In this document: piece by piece, positions 1-8,200 of the stretch
Layout: each line of letters starts with the position of its first letter
Numbering within the stretch: position 1 is the stretch's first letter
Source: Faecalibacterium hattorii
GTDB lineage: Bacteria; Bacillota; Clostridia; Oscillospirales; Ruminococcaceae
Direction of reading: 5' to 3'
DNA length: 64,000 nt
NCBI RefSeq assembly: GCF_003287455.1
Contig: NZ_PRLC01000013.1
Coordinates: 1-64,000, forward strand
Program-made: the position numbers and the translations under genes
The notes under the pieces: generated by a model
What the model saw: only the letters and a program-made list of their open reading frames with translations
The model's database searches: none
What the model was told of the DNA's origin: nothing

Positions 1-4
1 ATAT

Positions 5-80
5 GCACCTCTAGCTCAGTTGGTAGAGCAACTGACTCTTAATCAGTGGGCCCAGGGTTCGAGTCCCTGGAGGTGCACCA
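5..80 (+). tRNA. tRNA-Lys (anticodon CTT)
   Basis: Full cloverleaf: acceptor GCACCTC (5-11) pairs with GAGGTGC (70-76), discriminator A77 and an encoded CCA at 78-80. The anticodon loop reads CTCTTAA, giving anticodon CTT (lysine). The T arm GGGTTCGAGTCCC is intact. It is the only complete tRNA-Lys in the window and serves as the attachment gene: its 3' half from base 36 recurs at 10938 and 27444. Confidence 0.97.
36..80 (+). repeat. att core, left end of the island (3' half of tRNA-Lys)
   Basis: The 45 bp from the anticodon loop to the CCA end are repeated exactly at 10938-10982 and 27444-27488 and approximately at 42527-42571. Each copy has a leftward integrase gene just to its right. This is the usual geometry of tyrosine-recombinase elements that restore the tRNA 3' end on integration. 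Confidence 0.93.
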
Positions 81-87
81 GATATTG

Positions 88-122
88 AACGTCAAATCGT
101 AAGATTTGGCGTTCTTTTTTGT
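88..122 (+). terminator. Rho-independent terminator after tRNA-Lys
   Basis: AACGTCAAATC (88-98), loop GTAA, GATTTGGCGTT (103-113), then a T run. A related hairpin follows every att core in the array, so each element carries its own replacement tRNA terminator next to its att core. Confidence 0.85.
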
Positions 123-147
123 TATGTAACCCCGAAAAATCGGGGAT

Positions 148-176
148 TGCACGGTCAATGCACGGCTTTTGCACGG
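148..176 (+). promoter_or_regulatory. Integrase arm-type sites, left end of element 1
   Basis: Three direct copies of TGCACGG start at 148, 159 and 170, exactly 11 bp apart, so all lie on one helix face. The same triplet with the same spacing occurs at the right end (10768, 10779, 10790). Position next to int and att suggests integrase arm-binding sites; binding itself is inferred. Confidence 0.6.
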
Positions 177-242
177 TCGTGATTTTCGCCAGCAGATTTT
201 GCAAGGGGCGAAATTGCTTGAAAATGTGTGTCGGATTCTGCA

Positions 243-1631
243 TCAGGTCAGCAGAGCCAGACGGAGCTGCGCCTTTACTTCGGGGTCTGCGTTCTTCAGA
301 AGTTCCAGCAAAGCGGTCATAGAGATGGTCGGTTCGCCTTCGGTGGGCACAGCCTGCGGGCTGGGGGTTTCCTGTTTGGCGTAGAACCCTTCCTCAAACT
401 TCTTGCCCAGTTCTACACGAGAGGACTGCTGGATATGGGCGTAGGTGTTTACCAGCATATCTGCCGTAGCGTGTCCAGTAGTTCCCTGAACAGCTTTCAC
501 ATCGCCGCCGGAGATCATCAGCTGATAGGTCGCACTGGAATGACGCAGACCGTGAAACACGATACGAGGGAACTCCGGGTGTGCATCCTGCCATTTGAGG
601 AACTTCTTGCGGATCAGTACAGGCTCCACAGCCAGACCGTTGGGCAGACGGAACAGCATTCCGCTGTCACGGTAGCGTGTCGGGTCTTTCATCTCGTCTG
701 CCGCCAGCTGACTCAGCCACTTCTTCAATTCCTCTTTCAGTGCAGAGGTCATAAAGATGGTGCGGCAGGAGGACGCCGTTTTGGTGCTTTTCAGGATGAG
801 AGAAGTGGTGCTGCGCTCCAGCTTGTCCGGGAATACCTTAATGATACAGCCATCGTCTACTTGGTTCAGTGCTTCTTTTCGCACCCGCTGCATGGACTTG
901 TTGATACGGAACGTTCCGATGCCATCCGCTGCGTCAAAGTCAATATCTTCCGGGGTCAGACCTACGATTTCGCCCTCTCGCAGTGCGCCTACCAGCGTGA
1001 GATGGACTGCCAGATGCAGGATGGGGTCCTCCATGCTGTCCAGTGCTGCCCGCATTTCCTCTACCGTCCAGATGGTACGCTCCTGCGTGGACTTCTTGGG
1101 GCTGTCCACAGGAACAGGACTTTTGATCAGGATACCCCACTCCACGGCATACTGGAACGCTGTACCCAGCAGCCGATGAACCTCATGGATGGTTGTGCCA
1201 GAAAGAAACCGCTGCTTCTGCTTTTCGGTCAGTTCCTGCTTCTTTCCCTCGATATACGAACCGCAGGGTGTTTTACTCAGGGTCGTGTAGAGGTTCTCCA
1301 TGTGGTAGGGCTTGAGTTTCTGCATCTCCATGCTGCCGATATAGGGGATAATCAGGTTCTGGATGGTGGAAAGGTTGGATTCGTAGGTTTTGGGTGCCCA
1401 CTTGTGCTTGCTGCACTGCTTGGGCAGCCAATCCATGAGGAACTCTGCCACCGTCACCGAGGACGGAATCAGGAATGTGCCAGCTGCCAGTTCATGCTCG
1501 ATTTGCTTCTTTCGGTTCGTTGCCTCCTCTTTTGTGGGAAAACTTTCCCATTTGTCGCAGCTCTTGCCGTGTTCATCTTCGTAGGTGTATCGGACGCTGT
1601 AAGAGTTGCCGCGCTTCGTAATATATGCCAT
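243..1631 (-). CDS. int: Tyrosine recombinase / integrase of element 1
   Basis: A 462-residue site-specific recombinase that should integrate and excise element 1 at the tRNA-Lys 3' end. The N-terminal 60 residues (MAYITKRGNSYSVRYTYEDE onward) resemble the AP2-like arm-binding domain of Tn916-type integrases, followed by a SAM-like core-binding domain and a catalytic domain. Visible catalytic positions are Arg in LREGE near residue 215, HGLRH in the C-terminal third, and the final GHATADMLVNTYAH carrying the last His and the nucleophilic Tyr. The start at 1631 is preferred because AAGGAGG lies just upstream; the open frame runs further 5' without a better site. It lies 17 bp downstream of the excisionase-like gene, likely in one transcript. 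It is closely similar to the integrase at 27639-29027 and more distant from that at 11139-12536. Confidence 0.95.
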   Translation of the reverse strand: MAYITKRGNSYSVRYTYEDEHGKSCDKWESFPTKEEATNRKKQIEHELAAGTFLIPSSVTVAEFLMDWLPKQCSKHKWAPKTYESNLSTIQNLIIPYIGSMEMQKLKPYHMENLYTTLSKTPCGSYIEGKKQELTEKQKQRFLSGTTIHEVHRLLGTAFQYAVEWGILIKSPVPVDSPKKSTQERTIWTVEEMRAALDSMEDPILHLAVHLTLVGALREGEIVGLTPEDIDFDAADGIGTFRINKSMQRVRKEALNQVDDGCIIKVFPDKLERSTTSLILKSTKTASSCRTIFMTSALKEELKKWLSQLAADEMKDPTRYRDSGMLFRLPNGLAVEPVLIRKKFLKWQDAHPEFPRIVFHGLRHSSATYQLMISGGDVKAVQGTTGHATADMLVNTYAHIQQSSRVELGKKFEEGFYAKQETPSPQAVPTEGEPTISMTALLELLKNADPEVKAQLRLALLT

Positions 1632-1647
1632 ACTGTTTGCCTCCTTA

Positions 1648-1962
1648 TCAAGCTGCTCGGTAGAGCCACGCATCGAAACTGTCTTTCGGTACACGGATGC
1701 TTCCGCCTACCCGCAGGACACGGAATTCGGTGGTGCTGTTGCACAGGTTGTAAGCAGAGCGCAGGCTGATGGCCAGCATTCGTGCGATCTCTTCCACCGT
1801 GTACACCAGTTTCGTGGTTGCCGGGCTGTCAGTCGGAGACTTGACGGCATTGGTTTGAGTGACCACTTCCATTGTAGTGGGATTCGAGTCCTTTTGCAAG
1901 AACTTTTTCGTATAATCGGAAGATTGCACAGGGACGGTCATAGAATTACGGTCAAAATCCAT
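1648..1962 (-). CDS. Excisionase-like small HTH protein of element 1
   Basis: A 104-residue protein whose C-terminal half (YTVEEIARMLAISLRSAYNL, then RVLRVGGSIRVPKDSFDAWL) is a MerR/excisionase-type winged helix (helix-turn-helix_17 style). The N-terminal half is low-complexity and contains FLQKDSNP, shared with the other two xis genes of the array. Position immediately upstream of int indicates a directionality factor; regulation of the element is an alternative. Two ATGs follow the Shine-Dalgarno AAGGAGC; the second (1962) has normal spacing. Bases 1840-1864 inside this gene recur in the right-end region of the same element, see findings. Confidence 0.8.
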   Translation of the reverse strand: MDFDRNSMTVPVQSSDYTKKFLQKDSNPTTMEVVTQTNAVKSPTDSPATTKLVYTVEEIARMLAISLRSAYNLCNSTTEFRVLRVGGSIRVPKDSFDAWLYRAA

Positions 1963-2004
1963 AAGCATTGCTCCTTATATTGTCATATCATCTAAAAATT
2001 CAGC

Positions 2005-3270
2005 TTAAAGTTCTACATCTTGCCCACGCTTACGGTTTTGCTGCGGCACATTCATGGTGTGCTCCTGCTTGGGGGCAAGAATCTTTTCCAGAAAGCCACG
2101 CACCAGTTCAGGAGCACGGTGGAGAGCATCCAGATAGGGCTTTACATCGTACCACAGGTCGTGGTACTTGTTGCTCCAATGAATGGCTTCCTTCTTGGCG
2201 GTGGAAAGTTCTTCTTTCAGGCGGCGGTTCTCCACGTCCATCATATAGCCGTGGTCAGCCTGTTTTTTCAGTTTGGAAAATTCTTCTTCGGTCAGCGAGT
2301 AGTTGCCGAGAAAGGTGCGCTTGCCGATATAGTCCAGATCACGCGCATGAATGAGGGCTTCTTTTGTGAGCGTGGCCTTTTTCTGCACAGCGGCAAGTTC
2401 CTTTTCGGTCTTGGAGAGGGTTTTGTTGGTTTGGGTGAGGTGCTGCTCTTTCTGGTCAATCTGGGCGGTCAGGCTGTCCAGCCGTTCCTGCTCCCGTTGA
2501 ACTTTGAACTGTGTGACGGTCAGGTGTTCTTCGGTGCTGCCACGTTCGCCGCGCTCTATATCGGTGTACCCGGCAGCGCGCATAAAATTGAAGAAGTTGT
2601 CCTGCAAGATGCTGTACGACTTCTTCAGGACTGGCTTGCCGTTCTTTTGCAGGATAGGCTTTCCAGCATCGTCCAGCAGGGGCTTGGAAGCCCACTTCTT
2701 GCTTCGGCTGACCTGCATGACGGTCTCCTTGACGGTGCCGACCAGTGCCTTGTCCTTGCAGCGTTTCGACCAGAGGATCTGCTTTTCCACCACAGGTACA
2801 TAGACCACGTGGAGATGGTAGTGGTAGACCTCCCGGCCCAGTGCTTCGGTCATGGCACGGTTGATCTCATCGGCGTGCATGACAGCCGAGAGGATATACT
2901 GCTCACCACCCACGATTTGCACAGCAGCTTTGTAGGCATCCGCATAGAACTGCTTGGCGAACTCGTAGCCACCGTGATTGTCAAAATAGGCCGAGTTGAC
3001 ATCAAAGACAAGTTCACAGTAGTGGGTAGCATCCGGCTTCAAGCCGCGCGTGGAGATGGTTTCGGCGGCTTCCAGTTGGGCGAATAGGTCGGTGTAGCTG
3101 GCGGTTGGCTTTTTGAAGTGGACGTTCCATGAGGTGCGCTGGGGGATAATGTCGGGGTTCCGATAGCTGTCCTTTTCACGCTCATTGTGCTGCTGGGTGT
3201 TGCCAACGGCCTTGTCCGAAACGGCGAGATTTCGGACACTGGTGCGGTCAACGCTATCGTTTCTTGCCAA
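2005..3270 (-). CDS. MobV/Pre-family relaxase of element 1
   Basis: A 421-residue plasmid mobilization relaxase. The N-terminus carries the MobV signature HNERE followed by NPDI, and the central motif HADE...YHYHLHVVYVP supplies the metal-binding histidines. The C-terminal half (after about residue 255) is a long coiled coil (LTAQIDQKEQHLTQTNKTL onward). The best start is a TTG at 3270, seven bases after GGAGGG. It should nick the oriT-like site at 3332-3357 just upstream and lead the strand into a recipient through a helper system. The sister element at 27444 carries a different MobV relaxase at the same position. Confidence 0.88.
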   Translation of the reverse strand: MARNDSVDRTSVRNLAVSDKAVGNTQQHNEREKDSYRNPDIIPQRTSWNVHFKKPTASYTDLFAQLEAAETISTRGLKPDATHYCELVFDVNSAYFDNHGGYEFAKQFYADAYKAAVQIVGGEQYILSAVMHADEINRAMTEALGREVYHYHLHVVYVPVVEKQILWSKRCKDKALVGTVKETVMQVSRSKKWASKPLLDDAGKPILQKNGKPVLKKSYSILQDNFFNFMRAAGYTDIERGERGSTEEHLTVTQFKVQREQERLDSLTAQIDQKEQHLTQTNKTLSKTEKELAAVQKKATLTKEALIHARDLDYIGKRTFLGNYSLTEEEFSKLKKQADHGYMMDVENRRLKEELSTAKKEAIHWSNKYHDLWYDVKPYLDALHRAPELVRGFLEKILAPKQEHTMNVPQQNRKRGQDVEL

Positions 3271-3331
3271 AGGGCATCCCTCCTTTCGGGGTTCAGAGGA
3301 AGGTGACGGGGACGGGGATGCACTTCCCCGG

Positions 3332-3357
3332 AAGTGTAATAACCCACTATAACACTT
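3332..3357 (-). other. Putative origin of transfer (MobV type)
   Basis: Read on the minus strand this is an imperfect inverted repeat AAGTGTT...AACACTT arms around TAGTGGGTTA. The core closely matches the TAGTGNGTTA nick region known from the pMV158 MobM oriT family. It lies about 60 bp upstream of the relaxase start, the usual place. A second half-site AAAGTGTAGTGGG occurs near 3374. Nicking is inferred. Confidence 0.6.
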
Positions 3358-3441
3358 TCATCCCTATGGGCTGCAAAGTGTAGTGGGCTCTTCGAGGACT
3401 CTCCGAGGGGGAACGTCTCCTGCGGGAGAGCTAATCAAGTT

Positions 3442-3532
3442 CACGTTTGCGAAGCAATGAAAGCCCCAGTGGGGCTTTTAAGTGACCGAACGGTCTTGCG
3501 CCAGCAAGATGGAGGGGCCTCGCCCCGACAAG
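3442..3532 (-). repeat. Multi-hairpin palindromic repeat, copy 1
   Basis: About 90 bp built of four small hairpins (for example AAGCCCCAGTGGGGCTT and CTTGCGCCAGCAAG). Its reverse complement matches 5484-5574 and 32277-32367, which lie inside the two CHC2 primase genes. This intergenic copy is more diverged. It behaves like a small dispersed palindromic repeat (REP/MITE-like). Confidence 0.65.
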
Positions 3533-3559
3533 TTCGCACAATGCGAACTTGATTGCTCC

Positions 3560-3708
3560 GTACGCATCTGAAAAAATTGCGTACGGACTTCAAATAACCT
3601 GTACGGTTCGTACGGTGTACGGAAACCCGAAATATAAACGATAACACGCATTAATTTATCCCGATTTGCCGTACAGGTGCGTACAAGTACAGACCGTACA
3701 GGTTGTAC
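3560..3708. other. Putative replication origin of element 1 (GTAC iterons)
   Basis: Ten GTAC-centred repeats (mostly CCGTACAG or CTGTACGG forms) lie in 149 bp, five on each side of an AT-rich stretch with ATATAAACGATAA. The same layout stands at 30361-30501 in element 3. Iterons around an AT-rich unwinding region beside a helicase gene are typical of a replication origin; function is inferred. Confidence 0.6.
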
Positions 3709-3736
3709 GAACTTCTTCCGTGAAAAAATGCACTTT

Positions 3737-5053
3737 TTACGGACAGGGGTGGACAAGCGGCTCGATGCCCACGAATCCTCGCACCCTGCGACCACCGGGC
3801 AGGTAGATGTTGTTGGTGGCTTCAAGGTTGTAGCGACGGTCATTCTGGCGCAGTTCTGCGCTGAAACGGATCGCCGATACGCTGTGACAGGCGTTATCTT
3901 CGCACCACAGTTTGTAGATTTCATAGAAATCTTTGGAACTGATGGAGTAGTCTGCCTTAAAGCGGAAGTAGCCCTCGGATTCCATGAAGTCAATGACATT
4001 GTTGCTGCTGCGCTTGATGGTGTCCACGTTGGCAGCGGCACGTTCGCTGACCGTGAAACGGAAGTTGTTCTGCACCAGCCGGTGCAGCCCTTCCAGACAC
4101 CACAGCAGGATGCCTTCCAACTCGGCGCACATCTTCTCCACGAGGAAAGGGTCATCCGTGCGGTCGGCAGGCTTGTCCTTGGTGGTCAGGATGAGCTGGC
4201 GGCGAAAGAAGCCATCCGAATGGTCGTACAGTGAGGTCAGCGCACCGTTGCCAAAGCAGAGGAACCGGGCGTAAATATCCCGCTGGTAGCTCTGGACACC
4301 CTTGCGCTCCAAGTCCAGCTTGGCTTCGGCGGTCACGATGGTCTTGATATAATTGGTCTTGGGCAGGGCGTTCATGTCCATGTCATCGTCGATCATCAGC
4401 AGGCGGCGTTCCAGATCGGCACGGGCAAAGCGGTTGTTTTCCACTTTCTGGACGCTGCCGTTGCTGGCGGCATCTCCCATGAGTCGCTTGAGCACCAGCC
4501 CGATGCGGGACTTGCCCTCGCCGCCCTTGCCGACAATGAGCATCATCTTCTGCCCCTTGGTGCTGGGGATGAGGCAGTAGCCCAGATACTCCTGCAAGGT
4601 GGGGATGTCGGCATCGTCCAGCAACTCGTGCAGGAAAGTTAGCCAGCGGTCAGGGGTGGCGGCTTTGGGGTCATACCTCACAGGCAGGCGGTTCTGGCAG
4701 AACAGGCGGCTCTCCTGAAAAGAGCCGTCCGGCAGATGGTACACGCCGTTCTGGAGGTGGATGCAGTCTTGCTCGATGGGGAACGGGTCGGAAAAGGCCA
4801 GCAGCTTGATGGTCTCCAGAATGTTGGTGACCTTTTTGGACAGGCCGGAGGTGACATATTCCTCGATGTTTTCCAAAATCTGCTGCTTGATCTCGCTTTC
4901 GTCCTCCACCGGACCGTCCAGCGTGTACAGCGTACCGTTGACGCATTTCAGCGGCCGCTGTTCCAGAAAGGCGCGGCCAAACTGGACTTCATCGATCTTC
5001 TTGCCGTTGTACCAGTCCGGCCATAAGGGGTTGCGGGAAATGTTTTTCTTCAT
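3737..5053 (-). CDS. P4-family SF3 replicative helicase of element 1
   Basis: A 438-residue phage/plasmid replication ATPase of the P4 alpha/D5 family. Walker A is GKGGEGKS (near residue 175), followed by the Walker B-like LLMIDDDMD and the SF3 motif C region LCFGNGALT. The C-terminus contains a winged-helix region (YISSKDFYEIYKLWCEDNA-like). It lacks an N-terminal primase domain; that role probably belongs to the CHC2 protein encoded just upstream at 5127. Start at 5053 follows AAAGGAG. It ends next to the GTAC iteron cluster, its likely target. The protein at 30530-31846 has the same length and is almost identical. Confidence 0.9.
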   Translation of the reverse strand: MKKNISRNPLWPDWYNGKKIDEVQFGRAFLEQRPLKCVNGTLYTLDGPVEDESEIKQQILENIEEYVTSGLSKKVTNILETIKLLAFSDPFPIEQDCIHLQNGVYHLPDGSFQESRLFCQNRLPVRYDPKAATPDRWLTFLHELLDDADIPTLQEYLGYCLIPSTKGQKMMLIVGKGGEGKSRIGLVLKRLMGDAASNGSVQKVENNRFARADLERRLLMIDDDMDMNALPKTNYIKTIVTAEAKLDLERKGVQSYQRDIYARFLCFGNGALTSLYDHSDGFFRRQLILTTKDKPADRTDDPFLVEKMCAELEGILLWCLEGLHRLVQNNFRFTVSERAAANVDTIKRSSNNVIDFMESEGYFRFKADYSISSKDFYEIYKLWCEDNACHSVSAIRFSAELRQNDRRYNLEATNNIYLPGGRRVRGFVGIEPLVHPCP

Positions 5054-5126
5054 AGGGTGGTTCTCCTTTAGAAAAGTGAAGTGGCGGGTCTCACGGTGAG
5101 ACCTACCACTTCAGGTGAATAAATTA

Positions 5127-5828
5127 TCAGGCGCACTTCGCCAGAGCAAGGCGGTCGGTGCGCTCTTCCAGCATCAGCAGGTACGACCCGGACAGCAGCC
5201 GTGCAGCGGCATCGGCCTTCTGCTGGGGCGTCCCAAATGCAACGCAGTCCGTCAGGTGCTCGACGGTCTCGGTCATGTGGAAGGCTTCCACGAACCGCTC
5301 GTCCAGCGGTTCTTCCGGGCTAGTAGGCTTGTAACACTCTCGCCAGTCGTGCAGCAGGTCGAGATAGTCGGTCAGCACCCGCAGACAGTAGGCGATGTCT
5401 GCCCACTGCTCGTCCGTCAGGCCACGCTTGGGCGGCGGCAGGGCGATGGCATTGGCGGGCGGCTTGTCCGGGTTAAGCCAGAGCTTGTCGGGGCGAGGCC
5501 CCTCCATCTTGCTGACGCAAGACCGCTCTGTCACTTGCAGTCCCCACTGGGGACTGCATTGCTTCGCAAACGCGAAGTCATTTATCAGCTTCTCGGCGGC
5601 TTGCCGGGGGTTCAGGTCGAACAGCTTGGCGGTGAGGTCGATGGCATCTCCATTGGCCCCGCAGCCAAAGCAGTAATAATAGGTGTCGTTCAGCTTCATG
5701 CTGGGGTCGCTGTCAGAATGGAACGGACAGCACACCATGCCATGGCGGTCGGGTCCCATGCCGTACATCTCTCCCACCTGCCGAACGGTGATGGCGGACT
5801 TGACAGTTTGATACAGGCTCAAGGGCAT
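5127..5828 (-). CDS. CHC2 zinc-finger primase-like protein of element 1
   Basis: A 233-residue DNA primase-related protein. The N-terminal 80 residues form a CHC2 zinc finger: MVCCPFHSD followed by YYCFGCGANGD, as in DnaG. No TOPRIM catalytic domain follows, so it is not a complete DnaG; the C-terminal part (from LTDEQWADIAYCLRVLTDYL) is an unassigned helical domain. It is upstream of, and probably co-transcribed with, the P4-type helicase. Residues about 85-115 are encoded by a copy of the multi-hairpin repeat (5484-5574), apparently inserted in frame. Start at 5828 follows AAAGGAGAA. Confidence 0.82.
   Translation of the reverse strand: MPLSLYQTVKSAITVRQVGEMYGMGPDRHGMVCCPFHSDSDPSMKLNDTYYYCFGCGANGDAIDLTAKLFDLNPRQAAEKLINDFAFAKQCSPQWGLQVTERSCVSKMEGPRPDKLWLNPDKPPANAIALPPPKRGLTDEQWADIAYCLRVLTDYLDLLHDWRECYKPTSPEEPLDERFVEAFHMTETVEHLTDCVAFGTPQQKADAAARLLSGSYLLMLEERTDRLALAKCA
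5484..5574 (+). repeat. Multi-hairpin palindromic repeat inside the primase gene (element 1)
   Basis: Contains GGGGCGAGGCCCC, CTTGCTGACGCAAG, GCAGTCCCCACTGGGGACTGC-type and CTTCGCAAACGCGAAG hairpins in a row. It matches the reverse complement of 3442-3532. It keeps the primase reading frame open. Confidence 0.65.
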
Positions 5829-5899
5829 TTCTCCTTTGTTTCGTGCGTTGCACCAGAGTCCCTAGCGTGGGAACTCTGGTGTTTTTTGCTTCCTGCCTG

Positions 5900-6017
5900 A
5901 ATATACGGAAAATTTTGCAGGAAAGGCGAAAAAGCGGCAGAACTGCAACGGAAAAAGAAAAAAGCCCTTACTGGTTGCAGATTTGCAACAGCAAGGGCAG
6001 AGGGGAAACCGTATATT
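5900..6017. promoter_or_regulatory. Inverted operator pair between primase and repressor genes
   Basis: AATATACGG at 5900-5908 and its exact inverse CCGTATATT at 6009-6017 face each other about 100 bp apart. The right copy touches the -35 box of the repressor promoter; the left copy contains a possible leftward -10. This suits binding by the adjacent XRE repressor. Inference from position only. Confidence 0.45.
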
Positions 6018-6044
6018 GAACAAAACGGCAGAGCGTATTATAAT
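6016..6044 (+). promoter_or_regulatory. Sigma-A promoter of the repressor gene
   Basis: TTGAAC (6016-6021), 17-bp spacer, TATAAT (6039-6044), ending 32 bp before the start codon at 6077. Confidence 0.75.
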
Positions 6045-6076
6045 GAGGAAAAAGCTCAAAAAGGAGGGCCGACCAC

Positions 6077-6907
6077 ATGGCACAGGAATATCTGCCCGCA
6101 CCATCCAACATCCGTCTTGCGGACTTGATGAAAGAACACAACATCAGCCAACCAGAGCTTGCCAAGGAGATCGGCTGCTCCAAGAGCACCATCAGCCGCT
6201 TCATCAGCGGTGCGAAAGGAACCCTGACCCATGAGCAGGTGCTGAGGATTGCAAGGCTGTTCAACGTGTCCACGGATTTTCTGCTGGGAGAAACCAACAT
6301 CCCCGACCGCAAAAATTACGACATTGCCGAACTGGGCTTGTCCGTAGAAGCCGCAAAGAACCTCTACACAGGGCGCATCAATGCAGAGGTGGTCAACCTG
6401 CTGCTGGAAAACGCCCGGTTTGCAGAGCTTACGTACCGCATAGCGCAGTATTTTGATGATACCTTTGCATCCGGCATCGCAGCACAGAACGCTATGCTCA
6501 CGACATTGAGTACCCTTCTGCGCACAAAGGTCAAGACCCCGGAAGCAGCCAAGGCTGCAAAGGACATCAGCCTTCGGAGAAAGCCTGTGTACCAAGGCGA
6601 CCTTGATGACATTGAGATGTATTTCATGGCAGCGGTCAAGGAGATCAAAAAGGGTATCGGGAGCCATTACGCCAAACAGGAAGCCATGAGCAAGAAAGTG
6701 GCAGAGAAGATGTTCACCGAATTAACCAAAGGGCAGGATGTGCAGCACCCAACGATTACGGCAGAGCAGCTGACAGACGCAATGTTGGGTAGCGTTTCGG
6801 GCATGGAGGGAGCTACGCCGGAAGCACTGGAACAGCTGCGGAACGGTCTGCTGGGAATCTTGCAGTCTGCCGCAGAGCAGGAAAACGCCCATGAAGCAGA
6901 CGAATGA
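6077..6907 (+). CDS. XRE-family transcriptional regulator (element repressor)
   Basis: A 276-residue protein with an N-terminal Cro/CI HTH (IRLADLMKEHNISQPELAKE, then GCSKSTISRFISGA) in residues 12-70. The rest is a helical domain without a recognisable family. It is transcribed away from the int-mob-rep block from its own promoter and overlaps the sigma-like gene by 17 bp, so it is the likely master regulator of element 1. AAGGAGG precedes the start. Element 3 has a different XRE protein (33067-33882) in the equivalent place. Confidence 0.85.
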   Translation: MAQEYLPAPSNIRLADLMKEHNISQPELAKEIGCSKSTISRFISGAKGTLTHEQVLRIARLFNVSTDFLLGETNIPDRKNYDIAELGLSVEAAKNLYTGRINAEVVNLLLENARFAELTYRIAQYFDDTFASGIAAQNAMLTTLSTLLRTKVKTPEAAKAAKDISLRRKPVYQGDLDDIEMYFMAAVKEIKKGIGSHYAKQEAMSKKVAEKMFTELTKGQDVQHPTITAEQLTDAMLGSVSGMEGATPEALEQLRNGLLGILQSAAEQENAHEADE

Positions 6908-7556
6908 ACGGCTTTGTGCGCTGGCGCAGAAAGGGGACGCCGCCGCACTGGACAGCCTGATCGAAAACAACAAGTCCTTTATTGGCAAGGCGGCAAACGA
7001 CCTCTTCCGCAGCATGAATCTGGCACAGTCCGGCCTGAACCTTGACACGGACGATTTGAAACAGGCGGGCAATCTGGGCTTGTGGAAGGCTGTGCCAAAG
7101 TTCGAAGCAGCGCGCGGCATGAAGTTCCTGACCTACGCGGCTCCTGCCATCCGCAACGCCATGATGGACATGGTACGGGATGCCTTTGCCGCTTTTGAAC
7201 AGCGGATGGTAACGGAGGACAAGGACGGCGTCTGCTACCAGCGCGTTTCGCTGGACGATGTTCTGCCGGGAGAAGAGCAGCTGCGGCGCATCGAAGCCAT
7301 AGCCGACCCCTATGCTATGCAGCCGCAGAGCATTATGGAAGAGCAGGAATCGCGCCGGGAACTGTACGATGGCCTGAAACGGCTGACCCAACGGGAGCAG
7401 ACCTATCTGCTGTACCGCTATGGCTTTACTGATGGCAAGAAACATCCTTTGATCGGCACGGCGATATACTTTCACCTGACGAAAGGCCGCGCCAAAAAGA
7501 CCGAGGAACAGGCCATGGATAACCTGTGGCTGGAACTGCCGTGGTGGTTTGATTGA
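6891..7556 (+). CDS. Sigma-70-like factor of element 1
   Basis: A 221-residue protein with a sigma region 2: LDTDDLKQAGNLGLWKAV, then KFEAARGMKFLTYAAPAIRNA, the classical core-binding and -10 recognition block. A degenerate region 4-like segment (LKRLTQREQTYLLYRYGF) follows near residue 165. It starts inside the end of the repressor gene, so the two are translationally coupled. It may direct RNA polymerase to element promoters. Its last 14 codons and the DNA after the stop are duplicated at 9791-9950. Element 3 has no counterpart in this window. Confidence 0.78.
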   Translation: MKQTNERLCALAQKGDAAALDSLIENNKSFIGKAANDLFRSMNLAQSGLNLDTDDLKQAGNLGLWKAVPKFEAARGMKFLTYAAPAIRNAMMDMVRDAFAAFEQRMVTEDKDGVCYQRVSLDDVLPGEEQLRRIEAIADPYAMQPQSIMEEQESRRELYDGLKRLTQREQTYLLYRYGFTDGKKHPLIGTAIYFHLTKGRAKKTEEQAMDNLWLELPWWFD

Positions 7557-7675
7557 ATGAAAAGAAAAATCGTGATTGTGCTACAAGTTTTCTGGAAATT
7601 TATGTGCAGCTATACGATTTTGAAAAATTTTGTGGACAAACGAAATAAATCAGGCTTAAATTTCGTTATCTAAAC
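7515..7675 (+). repeat. Direct repeat copy A (end of the sigma-like gene and 3' flank)
   Basis: This 161-bp stretch recurs with small changes at 9791-9950. It covers the last codons of the sigma-like gene and about 120 bp downstream. The DNA between the copies (7676-9790) holds unrelated, AT-rich small genes, so the pair marks a cassette insertion or tandem accretion. Confidence 0.85.
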
Positions 7676-7786
7676 AAAAAAGCAAGGCGGGAAGGTTTGA
7701 TGATTTGTAAAAAATGAGGGCATAAAAATAAAGTAGGCGTTTGATATTTCCAGCAATGTGGGCAGTAGTGAAAGAAGGTATAGAAA

Positions 7787-8176
7787 ATGAAGAAAACTTT
7801 ATATACATTTTTGGTTTGGAATTTTCTGTTGTTTGTAGCTGGTTTAAGTGATATTGTTTTTTATAGAAATCTTACATCGGTAGAAGGTATGACAATAAGC
7901 TGGACCCAGCCAGCGCTTGTAAGTATTACTTCATTTTTAATATTGCTTTCAATATATTATGGGATGCACCAGCTCCTTTTCGGGAAAAATTTTTATTTGA
8001 AACTGGAAATCAAGCAGGAAGACATAGATAAATTGCGAAATTCAATTTATGATTTTCTGAAAAAAGGCGAAATTGACCCCGAAAAATTGCAGCAACACTT
8101 GAAGTGTTTGATAATTGCTGAAGTTGTTTTGTGGGGTGGATTCATCGTTTACTTATTTATATCAAAGGGCTACTAA
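7787..8176 (+). CDS. Unknown small membrane protein
   Basis: A 129-residue protein I do not recognise. Hydrophobic segments lie at about residues 5-25, 42-62 and 106-125; a charged helical stretch (KQEDIDKLRNSIYDFLKKGE) separates the second and third. Start follows GAAGG. Codon use and AT content differ clearly from the backbone genes of element 1, which suggests separate acquisition. It lies in the cassette between the 160-bp direct repeats. Confidence 0.6.
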   Translation: MKKTLYTFLVWNFLLFVAGLSDIVFYRNLTSVEGMTISWTQPALVSITSFLILLSIYYGMHQLLFGKNFYLKLEIKQEDIDKLRNSIYDFLKKGEIDPEKLQQHLKCLIIAEVVLWGGFIVYLFISKGY

Positions 8177-8200
8177 TTTTCAATTCTAATAATGGGGTAA

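Noticed and set aside
228-1769. Long plus-strand open frame of 513 codons opposite the integrase gene
   Set aside because: It is the complement of the integrase and xis genes; no family features and no ribosome-binding site. Long antisense frames are common in this GC-rich backbone.
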